A stretch of DNA of 28,087 nt from JACRJW01 sp964359095 (GCA_964359095.1 CAYHRJ010000011.1:1-28087); one strand, 5' to 3'; shown: positions 15,608-23,233, counted from the first letter of the stretch. Translations and numbers: made by a program. Notes: generated from the letters alone by a model not told the origin.

Positions 15608-18556
15608 ATGCCAGAACATTCCCCACAACCCTCACAGCATCCAGAATCCTCACGTCCACGCTATGACCTTTCAACCATCCAGGGGATTCCCGTGGGAAAG
15701 GTTGAGGTTCTTCCGGATGCTGAGGCCATGGCGCGGGATTACCTAGACCAACTTGCCAAAGACAAGACCAGCCAAGCAGCCATGGCAGAGATGGCCTGGG
15801 CCTTCCGTAGTCAACTTCAGCAAGACCTTAAGATCGTGAAGGACGAAGACCGTAAAAAACTTTTAGGTGAAGATGAATCCCACGGCTTTTCCCTCGCTGT
15901 TTATCGTCGACTGCTGACGCTTACGGGATCCACTCTTGAGCGGGAGCTCCTGCGCCACGAGAAAGAAAAAAACGAGATGAACGGAACCTACGAGGAGTTT
16001 AAGACTTTGGAAAAAACGCTGAACGACGAGCAAACCAATCTCAACAGTCTTCTGGCAGAAATGTTCAAGCACGCAGGCCAGGAACCCAAGCCTGTTCATC
16101 TCGCCAAGCGTGCGCTTCTTGAATCCCGCATCCTCGACCTCGAATCCAAACTCTCCCTCATCAGGAAAAAGAACCCAGACGTGGCCGCGCTCATCGAGTA
16201 CGACACCATTGCTGACTACGCCGATCAACTGCGAACCAATGGTTTCATCTGGACCAAGAGCCGTCAAAAACTCTTGCATGACGTGCTGACGAGTGCTCTC
16301 ACTAGTCGTCCTATGATCATGCTCATGGGAGAAACAGGAACAGGAAAAACCGCCATGGCTCGTGCTGCTGCGATTGAGCTGGCATCACAGGAGCCTGAGC
16401 GAACCGTGGGTGGTGACCAAGAGAAGTTTGTACGGCTTCTGGCTTCTCCAGCCATTGGCAAGGGCGGAGAGACGTACTGGGAATACGGCCCACTCCTACG
16501 AGCCATGACAGGGCGTGTTTCCTCACTGGACACAGACCCTGGCTCTTTCAAAGGCGGTCATTTTTTCGTGGACGACGAGTACAACACACGTCCCGTGAGT
16601 GTTCAGCGACAGATTGCGAAGTTCTGTGCAGAAGCAAGAGCTGGGCGAACCATCACAGTTCCTGGCACCCCACTCACCGTGAAGGTCGAGTCAGGCTTCC
16701 TTCATCTCGCTCTTGGCAACCCACCTTCTGAACGCTATGACCGTGAGGAAACAGGCATTGAAACCAAGCGTGAGTTTGCAGGCAACGTCTTAAACGTGGA
16801 GTACCTAGAGCAAACTCCTTATAACCCAGAACTCTACCAAGTGCTCATGGCCTCTTTGCTCGACCAAAAAACCAAACGTCTTACTGCTGTCACAGCTGAC
16901 GAGATCCAACCAGACTGGGTCAAAGACGCTGCCACAGGTGAGAAGAACCTCAACCTCGACCCAAAGTCCGGTGCCTTCCTCTGGCGCTTCTCTCAAGCCT
17001 GGGGGGAGTTGTTCAACGCGTTCTCCCACAAAGACACGGTTCTTCACAAAGCTCACCCCGCAGACCCCAAAGCCAAGTGGCATCTCCCAACCTTCATCTT
17101 GGACCCAGGCGTTGTCATCTCCTGGATTGACCAGTACAAGGCAAGCCCCAAAGCACGCAAGGGACACCTAGCAGACTTTCTCACAACCAAACTCCATACC
17201 TACATCCAACAGTTCGGAGATGACGAACAAAACACCGTGAACCTCTACCTCGCTCACTTTGCGATCCCCAAGGTTGAAGTGACAGGCACAGGTAAAAACA
17301 AAATCTCCAAAGCCCTTGAAGTCACAAAGCCAACGGTCCGCGTCCTCACTCCTCGTGAAGTCGGCTACTTGAACCCCAATGTCAAACGACCCAAAGAAAA
17401 AGCGTCTCCACCCAAAATAGACGCTATTGATCTTATAGATCCAGACTCAGGTGATGTGGTGGGTCACTATGTAAAGCAACAAGCGGCAGGATTTCAACCA
17501 GGAATCAAGCTTGTGCGCAAGGACGGTCTTGAGACAGAGAAACAGCTCACCTTCCTGGGTCTCTCCTACAACGTTGACACCAAAACTGTTGACGAGAACG
17601 CGGTTGTTATTCAGCGACCAGAGGGTCACATCATCCTGCCTCTTTCTCAATTCACAGCAGAGTATGAACGTTTTGTTCCTCCAACCCCTGAAGTCGGCAA
17701 ACCTTTTGCTTACGACAAACAGAAGGCCAAAGAGTACGGCTTCTCCGAGATGAAGATTGAATCCCACGAGAAAGCTCAACAACTCGTGGACGCGATCTAT
17801 GCCAGGGAACCAGCGTTCGTTGTGATTCATAAGATTGGAGACAAAGACCCAGATGACAAAAACAAGATCCTCACGCAAGAGAAGATCAAGGTTAATCTCG
17901 ACAGCGTAAAATTGTACTGGTCTCAACATTGCCCGGATTTACCAGACGCTCCAGAGAAGTCCTCTTGGTTTTTCCAAGCGCTTGCCGAGCACCGTCTCAC
18001 AAACACCATTGACGCAGATGACGTGACTACCATTACCACCCCAACCAGCCCTCACATCCCAGCCTTTGGTCAGTCAGAGTTTCTCCTTACACTGGACTTC
18101 AAAGAATTTGACTGGGACAACGCAACAGACAAGCAAGCCGCCATTACTCCACAAACAAAAGCGATTTTGAAAAAGCTGTTTGGTACAGAAGACCCAACGA
18201 ATCTCAAACGAAATGACGTGAACACAGCCCTGTGGAGTAACCATGAAAATCGCGTGCCATCGACAAAGGCCAAAGAGGTTATAGCAGAGCTTCTTGGAGC
18301 AGGCACAAACCCAGACGACTTTGAACTCAGGCTTCTACGTTACGATGAATACGCGAGAGCGGCGGCAACTCAAGGTTTCGGACAAAAGAATCTCTGGACG
18401 CACTTCGATGGCTATTATGCGCACGGCGTCGGGCCTCGTGCCGGTCTGAACGGCGGCCTCCGTGGCTACGGTGGCGCTGGCCGCGTGGGCCACGACCATC
18501 GCGAGCTTCGGGGTGAGAATCTGGCTGTCCGTGTCGTGCTCTCGCGCAAGTCTTAG
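15608..18556 (+). CDS. MoxR-type AAA+ ATPase with hypervariable C-terminus, copy 1
   Basis: A 982-aa protein. An N-terminal helical, probably coiled-coil region (about 60-190) precedes an AAA+ module of the MoxR/dynein-related (AAA_5) type. This has Walker A GETGTGKT (241-248), Walker B HFFVDDE (318-324) and a sensor-1 asparagine in LALGNPP. A long, unassigned C-terminal half follows. The last 48 residues start GYYAHGVG and end LAVRVVLSRKS. They resemble the C-type-lectin/formylglycine-enzyme-like ends of DGR target proteins. Compared with its paralogue at 19878, residues 190-565 are almost identical in DNA, whereas 16 of the last 48 residues differ. It follows a DUF4143 ATPase by 12 nt. No signal peptide is seen, so a cytosolic location is likely. 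Confidence 0.88.
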   Translation: MPEHSPQPSQHPESSRPRYDLSTIQGIPVGKVEVLPDAEAMARDYLDQLAKDKTSQAAMAEMAWAFRSQLQQDLKIVKDEDRKKLLGEDESHGFSLAVYRRLLTLTGSTLERELLRHEKEKNEMNGTYEEFKTLEKTLNDEQTNLNSLLAEMFKHAGQEPKPVHLAKRALLESRILDLESKLSLIRKKNPDVAALIEYDTIADYADQLRTNGFIWTKSRQKLLHDVLTSALTSRPMIMLMGETGTGKTAMARAAAIELASQEPERTVGGDQEKFVRLLASPAIGKGGETYWEYGPLLRAMTGRVSSLDTDPGSFKGGHFFVDDEYNTRPVSVQRQIAKFCAEARAGRTITVPGTPLTVKVESGFLHLALGNPPSERYDREETGIETKREFAGNVLNVEYLEQTPYNPELYQVLMASLLDQKTKRLTAVTADEIQPDWVKDAATGEKNLNLDPKSGAFLWRFSQAWGELFNAFSHKDTVLHKAHPADPKAKWHLPTFILDPGVVISWIDQYKASPKARKGHLADFLTTKLHTYIQQFGDDEQNTVNLYLAHFAIPKVEVTGTGKNKISKALEVTKPTVRVLTPREVGYLNPNVKRPKEKASPPKIDAIDLIDPDSGDVVGHYVKQQAAGFQPGIKLVRKDGLETEKQLTFLGLSYNVDTKTVDENAVVIQRPEGHIILPLSQFTAEYERFVPPTPEVGKPFAYDKQKAKEYGFSEMKIESHEKAQQLVDAIYAREPAFVVIHKIGDKDPDDKNKILTQEKIKVNLDSVKLYWSQHCPDLPDAPEKSSWFFQALAEHRLTNTIDADDVTTITTPTSPHIPAFGQSEFLLTLDFKEFDWDNATDKQAAITPQTKAILKKLFGTEDPTNLKRNDVNTALWSNHENRVPSTKAKEVIAELLGAGTNPDDFELRLLRYDEYARAAATQGFGQKNLWTHFDGYYAHGVGPRAGLNGGLRGYGGAGRVGHDHRELRGENLAVRVVLSRKS
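16175..17303 (+). repeat. Long direct repeat, copy A (with 20490-21618)
   Basis: By eye these 1129 nt match the second MoxR gene at a constant offset of 4315, with a single difference (C at 16207, G at 20522). Immediately outside, at 16174 and at 17304 onward, the two genes differ at many positions including silent sites. The block spans the AAA+ domain. Confidence 0.9.
18410..18553 (+). other. Candidate DGR variable region, copy 1
   Basis: Codons 935-982 of the first MoxR gene. Relative to the paralogue, 16 codons change the residue. Eleven of these (939, 943, 945, 948, 951, 953, 954, 961, 962, 967, 971) keep the same C or T in position 3 and differ only in positions 1-2. This fits AAC/AAT template codons mutated at adenine. 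The 3' end (GCTGTCCG then GTCGTGCTCTCGCGC) is conserved and adenine-free. The segment is also markedly GC-richer and A-poorer than the gene body. Confidence 0.6.
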
Positions 18557-18558
18557 AC

Positions 18559-18611
18559 TTGGATTTGGAATTTGGCGTTGGATTAAGATTTGGAGTTAGG
18601 AGTTGGATTTG
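18559..18611 (+). repeat. Degenerate TTGGATT-type short repeats
   Basis: TTGGATT occurs at 18559, 18578 and 18603, with TTTGGA/TTTGGC variants between, in a stretch that is almost free of C. It begins 3 nt after the stop of the first MoxR gene. No gene is seen between 18557 and 18731. Confidence 0.5.
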
Positions 18612-18623
18612 AAGCCCGATCCA

Positions 18624-18656
18624 TGACGGATTGGTTTTCAGAAAGTAAAATTGCAG
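18624..18656 (+). repeat. Diverged copy of the 14333 promoter segment
   Basis: Aligned without gaps to 14334-14366, this segment shares TGACGGATT, GTTTT and GAAAGTAAAAT, about 80% of positions. The -10 (TAAAAT) is kept, but the -35 has changed from TTGACG to ATGACG. No start codon follows at the right distance. It looks like a relic of a duplicated promoter. Confidence 0.6.
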
Positions 18657-18682
18657 ACTTTTAGATCTTTTCACGAGTACTT

Positions 18683-18712
18683 AATCCACAAGTTTTGACT
18701 AATTTGTGGATT
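18683..18712 (+). promoter_or_regulatory. 9-bp inverted repeat upstream of ATPase copy 3
   Basis: AATCCACAA (18683-18691) and TTGTGGATT (18704-18712) are perfect inverted copies 12 nt apart. They flank and overlap the proposed -35 box at 18695, a position suited to an operator. Confidence 0.5.
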
Positions 18713-18723
18713 TGTGTTACCGT
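18695..18723 (+). promoter_or_regulatory. Promoter of the third DUF4143 ATPase
   Basis: TTGACT (18695-18700), 17 nt, TACCGT (18718-18723), then 8 nt to the ATG at 18732. The -35 is strong; the -10 keeps only the key T1, A2 and T6. The spacing again implies a leaderless transcript. Confidence 0.5.
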
Positions 18724-18731
18724 CTTTTTGT

Positions 18732-19859
18732 ATGATTCAACGTATTTACAATGATCTAGAGCTTTTTTTGCAGCCAGGGCGCGTGCTAGTTATTTATGGT
18801 CCTCGTCGAGTCGGCAAAACAACTCTAATAGAAGAATACCTTAAAAAAACATCATGGAAGTATAAACTGGATTCTGGGGACAATATCCGTGTTCAGCAGA
18901 TTCTTTCTTCGCAGGATTTCTCAAAGATTCTTGGATACGTCGAAAGGTACGAACTTCTTGTGCTGGATGAGGCTCAGCAAATACCAAACATTGGTTTGGG
19001 CCTGAAGATCCTCACTGACCATCGTCCAGATTTGCGTGTCATCGCAACTGGTTCCTCTTCGTTTGAACTTTCCAATCAAATCGGTGAGCCGTTGACGGGC
19101 CGAAAACGGACGCTCACACTCTATCCTGTCTCTCAAATAGAATTACACGCCCAGATGAACGAGCACGAGTTGAAAGAAGCACTCCCTGACTTCCTTGTGT
19201 ATGGAAGTTATCCAGAAGTCCTCACTGCCACGACAAAAAAACAAAAACAAGAATTACTGACGGAATTGGCAGAGGCGTATTTGTTAAAGGATATTTTGGC
19301 GCTTGAGCAGATTAAAGGATCCAAGTTTCTTTTTGACATGCTAAAGTTGCTCGCGTTTCAGATTGGAAATGAAGTATCAGCACAGGAACTCGGTCGACAG
19401 CTTGGGCTCTCTGTAAAAACGGTTCAGCGTTATTTAGATCTCTTAGAAAAGGCGTTCGTGATCGTTCGCGTCGGTGGGTTTAGCCGCAACTTACATAGCG
19501 AGGTTGTGCGCAAGAGCAAGTATTATTTTTTCGATACCGGTTTGCGCAATGCCGTGATCTCTCAATTTAATGATTTAACACAACGTTCGGATATCGGAGC
19601 ACTCTGGGAAAATTTTTTATTCATGGAGCGTTTCAAAAAGCGTGCCTACCAAGAGCTGTATGCCACGTCGTATTTTTGGCGCACCTACGAAGGACAAGAA
19701 ATCGATTTGATAGAAGAGGGCAATGGAGAGATTCGTGGCTACGAATTCAAATGGTCTGCTTCTCAGGCGAGATCCGCTCCGCCTCAATGGCAAGCATCGT
19801 ACCCAAACGCATCCTATGTTACCGTACATCCTGACAATTATTTTCCGTTTATCCTTTGA
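18732..19859 (+). CDS. AAA_14/DUF4143-family ATPase, copy 3
   Basis: A 375-aa ATPase with Walker A GPRRVGKT (23-30), Walker B LLVLDEAQQ (about 76-84), IATGSSSFELSNQIGEPLTGR, and a winged-helix-like SAQELGRQLGLSVKTVQRYLDLLEKAF (cited in part). The C-terminal EGQEIDLIEE...YEFKWS is a PD-(D/E)xK-like signature. Shared blocks such as ATGSSSF(D/E)L, GFSRN and the KWS ending group it with copy 1 rather than copy 2. ATG 18732 is preferred over an upstream GTG at 18714 because of T at -1 and the promoter spacing. It precedes the second MoxR gene by 18 nt. Confidence 0.9.
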   Translation: MIQRIYNDLELFLQPGRVLVIYGPRRVGKTTLIEEYLKKTSWKYKLDSGDNIRVQQILSSQDFSKILGYVERYELLVLDEAQQIPNIGLGLKILTDHRPDLRVIATGSSSFELSNQIGEPLTGRKRTLTLYPVSQIELHAQMNEHELKEALPDFLVYGSYPEVLTATTKKQKQELLTELAEAYLLKDILALEQIKGSKFLFDMLKLLAFQIGNEVSAQELGRQLGLSVKTVQRYLDLLEKAFVIVRVGGFSRNLHSEVVRKSKYYFFDTGLRNAVISQFNDLTQRSDIGALWENFLFMERFKKRAYQELYATSYFWRTYEGQEIDLIEEGNGEIRGYEFKWSASQARSAPPQWQASYPNASYVTVHPDNYFPFIL

Positions 19860-19877
19860 TGGTGACACGAATTTTTT

Positions 19878-22800
19878 ATGCCAGAACGTCCATCTTCCAC
19901 TCCAGATCGTCCTCGTTCCATCGGCCGTAGGTCTGTCATTTTGGCATCCGGCGAGCGGGGGAGTGAGGTAGGCTTTGATCTCTCCACAGTCATGGGGATT
20001 CCTGTGCATAGTGTTCAGGTTTCCAAGGAAGTAGCAGAGATGACCACGGCGTATTTTGCTCATCGGACAATGGAAGAACGCGTTGATAAGGCTTCTGACG
20101 CAGAACTCGCCTGGGCTCTGCGACGACAACTCCAAGAGGATCTCAAGCAGGTAAAGCCAGAAGATCGTCAGAAACTATTGGCTGAAGACGAAGACCTTGC
20201 GTTCTCCCTCGATGTGTATCGCCAGCTCATTCAAAGCGCTGGTCCAATGCTTCAAGCAGAACTCGCACGTCACGAGGCAGAACGTGCAAACGCCAATGGC
20301 ACCTATGAGTCCTACCGCACCATCGATCGAGTTTTGGACAAAGCTCTAGTAGATTTGAACAGCCTTCTTGCTGACATGTTCAAACGCGCAGGACAAGAAC
20401 CAAAGCCAGTCCACCTCATGAAGCGCGCTCTGCTCGAATCCAAAATCTCCAACCTCGAGTCCCAACTCAAAACCGTCAAAGCCAAAAATCCAGACGTGGC
20501 CGCGCTCATCGAGTACGACACGATTGCTGACTACGCCGATCAACTGCGAACCAATGGTTTCATCTGGACCAAGAGCCGTCAAAAACTCTTGCATGACGTG
20601 CTGACGAGTGCTCTCACTAGTCGTCCTATGATCATGCTCATGGGAGAAACAGGAACAGGAAAAACCGCCATGGCTCGTGCTGCTGCGATTGAGCTGGCAT
20701 CACAGGAGCCTGAGCGAACCGTGGGTGGTGACCAAGAGAAGTTTGTACGGCTTCTGGCTTCTCCAGCCATTGGCAAGGGCGGAGAGACGTACTGGGAATA
20801 CGGCCCACTCCTACGAGCCATGACAGGGCGTGTTTCCTCACTGGACACAGACCCTGGCTCTTTCAAAGGCGGTCATTTTTTCGTGGACGACGAGTACAAC
20901 ACACGTCCCGTGAGTGTTCAGCGACAGATTGCGAAGTTCTGTGCAGAAGCAAGAGCTGGGCGAACCATCACAGTTCCTGGCACCCCACTCACCGTGAAGG
21001 TCGAGTCAGGCTTCCTTCATCTCGCTCTTGGCAACCCACCTTCTGAACGCTATGACCGTGAGGAAACAGGCATTGAAACCAAGCGTGAGTTTGCAGGCAA
21101 CGTCTTAAACGTGGAGTACCTAGAGCAAACTCCTTATAACCCAGAACTCTACCAAGTGCTCATGGCCTCTTTGCTCGACCAAAAAACCAAACGTCTTACT
21201 GCTGTCACAGCTGACGAGATCCAACCAGACTGGGTCAAAGACGCTGCCACAGGTGAGAAGAACCTCAACCTCGACCCAAAGTCCGGTGCCTTCCTCTGGC
21301 GCTTCTCTCAAGCCTGGGGGGAGTTGTTCAACGCGTTCTCCCACAAAGACACGGTTCTTCACAAAGCTCACCCCGCAGACCCCAAAGCCAAGTGGCATCT
21401 CCCAACCTTCATCTTGGACCCAGGCGTTGTCATCTCCTGGATTGACCAGTACAAGGCAAGCCCCAAAGCACGCAAGGGACACCTAGCAGACTTTCTCACA
21501 ACCAAACTCCATACCTACATCCAACAGTTCGGAGATGACGAACAAAACACCGTGAACCTCTACCTCGCTCACTTTGCGATCCCCAAGGTTGAAGTGACAG
21601 GCACAGGTAAAAACAAAACCACCAAAGCCCTCGAAGTCACCAAGCCAACCATGAAGGTCCTCACTCCTCGTGAAGTCGGTTATCTAAATCCCAACGTCAA
21701 GCGACCACGCGAGAAAGTTGCTCCACCAAAAATGGACGCCATTGATCTCATCGATCCTGAATCGGGTGAGGTTGTGGGTCACTACGTGAAGCGAGACGTC
21801 GGTGGATTCCAGCCTGGGACGCGTCTCATACGCAAAGACGGCCTTGAAACAGGCAAAGATTTCACTCTGCTTGGCCTCATCTACAACACGGACACCAAAA
21901 CTGTTGATGAGAACGCTGTTGTGATCCAAGGACCAGACGGTCACATCATTTTGCCTCTTCATGAGTTCACACAAGAGTATGAGCGTTTCCTTCCCCCAAT
22001 TCCAGAAGTCGGCAAGCCTTTCACCTACGACAAAGACAAAGCCGAAAAGTACGGCTTCTCCGAGATGAAGATCGAAGCACATGAAAAAGCACAAACACTC
22101 ATAGACGCCATCTATGCCCGAGACCCAGCGTTTGTTGTGATTCACAAAGTAGGTGATCCTGATCCTGATTCAAGACCGAGTCCTGTCCACGGCCCTTCAG
22201 CGCTCACGGCAGAGAAGATCAAGGTGAATTTTGACGCCATCAAACTCTACTGGCAGCAACACTGCCACGACCTCCCAGACACTCCAGAGAAGTCCAACTG
22301 GTTTTTTCAAGCCCTCGCTGAACATCGTCTGTCAAACACCATCGACAGTGATAACGCAGCAACCATAACAAATCCAACCAAGCCACACATTCCAGCGTTT
22401 GGACAAGGAGAGTTCCTTCTCACCATGGACTTCAAAGAGTTTGACTGGGACAACGCGGCAGACAAACAAGCCGCCATCACACCTCAGACAAAAGCCATTC
22501 TCAGAAAGCTTTTCAACACAGAAGATCCAACGAACTTGAAGCGAGACGATGTAAACACCGCCCTATGGAGTGATCATGAGAATCGCGTGCCATCGACAAA
22601 GGCTAAAGAGATCATCGCGGAGTTTCTTGGGGCAGGAGAAAACTCAGATGATTTTGAGCTTCGGCTTTTGCGTTATGACGAATATGCTCGTGTCGCTTCC
22701 GCTCAAGGTTTCGGACAGAAGAATCTTTGGACATACTTTGACGGCTATTATGCGCGCGGCGTCGGGCATCGCCGCGGCCTGTACGGTGGCAGCCGTGACA

Positions 22801-22889
22801 GCGGTGGTGCTGCGGGGGTGGACCGCGACCATCGCGGGAATCGGAACGACTTTCTCGCTGTCCGCGTCGTGCTCTCGCGCAAGCATTAG
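19878..22889 (+). CDS. MoxR-type AAA+ ATPase with hypervariable C-terminus, copy 2
   Basis: A 1003-aa paralogue of the protein at 15608 with the same layout. It has an N-terminal helical region with only moderate similarity, and an AAA+ module with Walker A GETGTGKT (256-263). The AAA+ module is almost identical in DNA to copy 1. A diverged C-terminal half follows, with a small extra stretch (SRPSPVHGPSAL) near residue 770. The final 48 residues begin GYYARGVG and end LAVRVVLSRKH. The variable positions carry different residues from copy 1, while the scaffold (GYYA, GVG, GG, DHR, LAVRVVLSRK) is fixed. It is probably co-transcribed with the DUF4143 ATPase 18 nt upstream. Confidence 0.88.
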   Translation: MPERPSSTPDRPRSIGRRSVILASGERGSEVGFDLSTVMGIPVHSVQVSKEVAEMTTAYFAHRTMEERVDKASDAELAWALRRQLQEDLKQVKPEDRQKLLAEDEDLAFSLDVYRQLIQSAGPMLQAELARHEAERANANGTYESYRTIDRVLDKALVDLNSLLADMFKRAGQEPKPVHLMKRALLESKISNLESQLKTVKAKNPDVAALIEYDTIADYADQLRTNGFIWTKSRQKLLHDVLTSALTSRPMIMLMGETGTGKTAMARAAAIELASQEPERTVGGDQEKFVRLLASPAIGKGGETYWEYGPLLRAMTGRVSSLDTDPGSFKGGHFFVDDEYNTRPVSVQRQIAKFCAEARAGRTITVPGTPLTVKVESGFLHLALGNPPSERYDREETGIETKREFAGNVLNVEYLEQTPYNPELYQVLMASLLDQKTKRLTAVTADEIQPDWVKDAATGEKNLNLDPKSGAFLWRFSQAWGELFNAFSHKDTVLHKAHPADPKAKWHLPTFILDPGVVISWIDQYKASPKARKGHLADFLTTKLHTYIQQFGDDEQNTVNLYLAHFAIPKVEVTGTGKNKTTKALEVTKPTMKVLTPREVGYLNPNVKRPREKVAPPKMDAIDLIDPESGEVVGHYVKRDVGGFQPGTRLIRKDGLETGKDFTLLGLIYNTDTKTVDENAVVIQGPDGHIILPLHEFTQEYERFLPPIPEVGKPFTYDKDKAEKYGFSEMKIEAHEKAQTLIDAIYARDPAFVVIHKVGDPDPDSRPSPVHGPSALTAEKIKVNFDAIKLYWQQHCHDLPDTPEKSNWFFQALAEHRLSNTIDSDNAATITNPTKPHIPAFGQGEFLLTMDFKEFDWDNAADKQAAITPQTKAILRKLFNTEDPTNLKRDDVNTALWSDHENRVPSTKAKEIIAEFLGAGENSDDFELRLLRYDEYARVASAQGFGQKNLWTYFDGYYARGVGHRRGLYGGSRDSGGAAGVDRDHRGNRNDFLAVRVVLSRKH
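20490..21618 (+). repeat. Long direct repeat, copy B (with 16175-17303)
   Basis: Partner of the 1129-nt block in the first MoxR gene, with one mismatch. Even the silent positions match, unlike the flanks. Confidence 0.9.
22743..22886 (+). other. Candidate DGR variable region, copy 2
   Basis: Codons 956-1003 of the second MoxR gene, collinear without gaps to 18410-18553. Codon pairs (copy 1/copy 2) include CAC/CGC, CCT/CAT, AAC/TAC, CTC/AGC, GGC/GAC, TAC/AGC, CTT/AAT and AAT/TTT. Five changed codons (958, 959, 966, 969, 970 in copy 1 numbering) do not fit the simple NNC/NNT rule. There are also six silent differences, so ordinary drift has contributed. Confidence 0.6.
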
Positions 22890-22904
22890 ATCAATAGCTC
22901 ACTT

Positions 22905-22940
22905 TCGTCTATAATCGTCTATAGTTAATCTTTAGACGAT
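22905..22940 (+). promoter_or_regulatory. Promoter/operator region of the toxin-antitoxin pair
   Basis: TCGTCTATA occurs as a direct repeat at 22905-22913 and 22915-22923. ATCGTCTA (22914-22921) also forms a perfect 8-bp inverted repeat with TAGACGAT (22933-22940). A consensus -10, TATAAT, lies at 22910-22915, although its -35 is poor. Three half-sites around a -10 suit autorepression by an antitoxin. Confidence 0.5.
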
Positions 22941-22975
22941 TTCATGGGTCAAGATAGGTGTTAAAAGCTGGAGAT

Positions 22976-22983
22976 TAAGGAGG
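22976..22983 (+). promoter_or_regulatory. Canonical Shine-Dalgarno sequence for the antitoxin
   Basis: TAAGGAGG ends 6 nt before ATG 22990. It is the only textbook Shine-Dalgarno sequence at correct spacing in the window and fixes the start at 22990 rather than ATG 22999. Confidence 0.75.
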
Positions 22984-22989
22984 AATAAA

Positions 22990-23232
22990 ATGAACAATAT
23001 GAGAAAAGAAGTATTTACGAGCATTAACATACCGCTGTCCGGTTTGAAGTGTCTGTATCGAAAGCCGCGAAGTAGGAAGGTCGTGTGCGAGATTGACGTG
23101 AGTCGACTTCAAGCTGTGAATGGCGATTTAACGATGAAAGAAATGTTTGCCGAAGCCGACTTGGAATACGCCGCTGGTATGACGAAGGGCTTCACGGATG
23201 TGAAACGTCTCATGACAGCTCTTCGTGGTTAA
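22990..23232 (+). CDS. Probable antitoxin of a RelE-type toxin-antitoxin pair
   Basis: An 80-aa protein directly upstream of a RelE-like toxin, with the stop 1 nt before the toxin ATG. I recognise no named domain with certainty. The N-terminal half is basic with several valines (RKPRSRKVVCEIDVSRLQ). The C-terminal half (KEMFAEADLEYAAGMTKGFTDVKRLMTALRG, cited in part) resembles the toxin-wrapping tails of antitoxins. The Shine-Dalgarno sequence and the A at -1 are unlike all neighbours, suggesting acquisition from a different genetic background. Antitoxin function is inferred from position. Confidence 0.65.
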   Translation: MNNMRKEVFTSINIPLSGLKCLYRKPRSRKVVCEIDVSRLQAVNGDLTMKEMFAEADLEYAAGMTKGFTDVKRLMTALRG

Positions 23233-23233
23233 T

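Noticed and set aside
16264..16551. Minus-strand frame repeated identically at 20579-20866
   Set aside because: Its apparent conservation comes only from the near-identical block shared by the two MoxR genes.
18624..18656. Active promoter for the MoxR-2 unit
   Set aside because: The -35 is damaged and no start codon lies at leaderless distance; the later promoter at 18695 fits the gene better.
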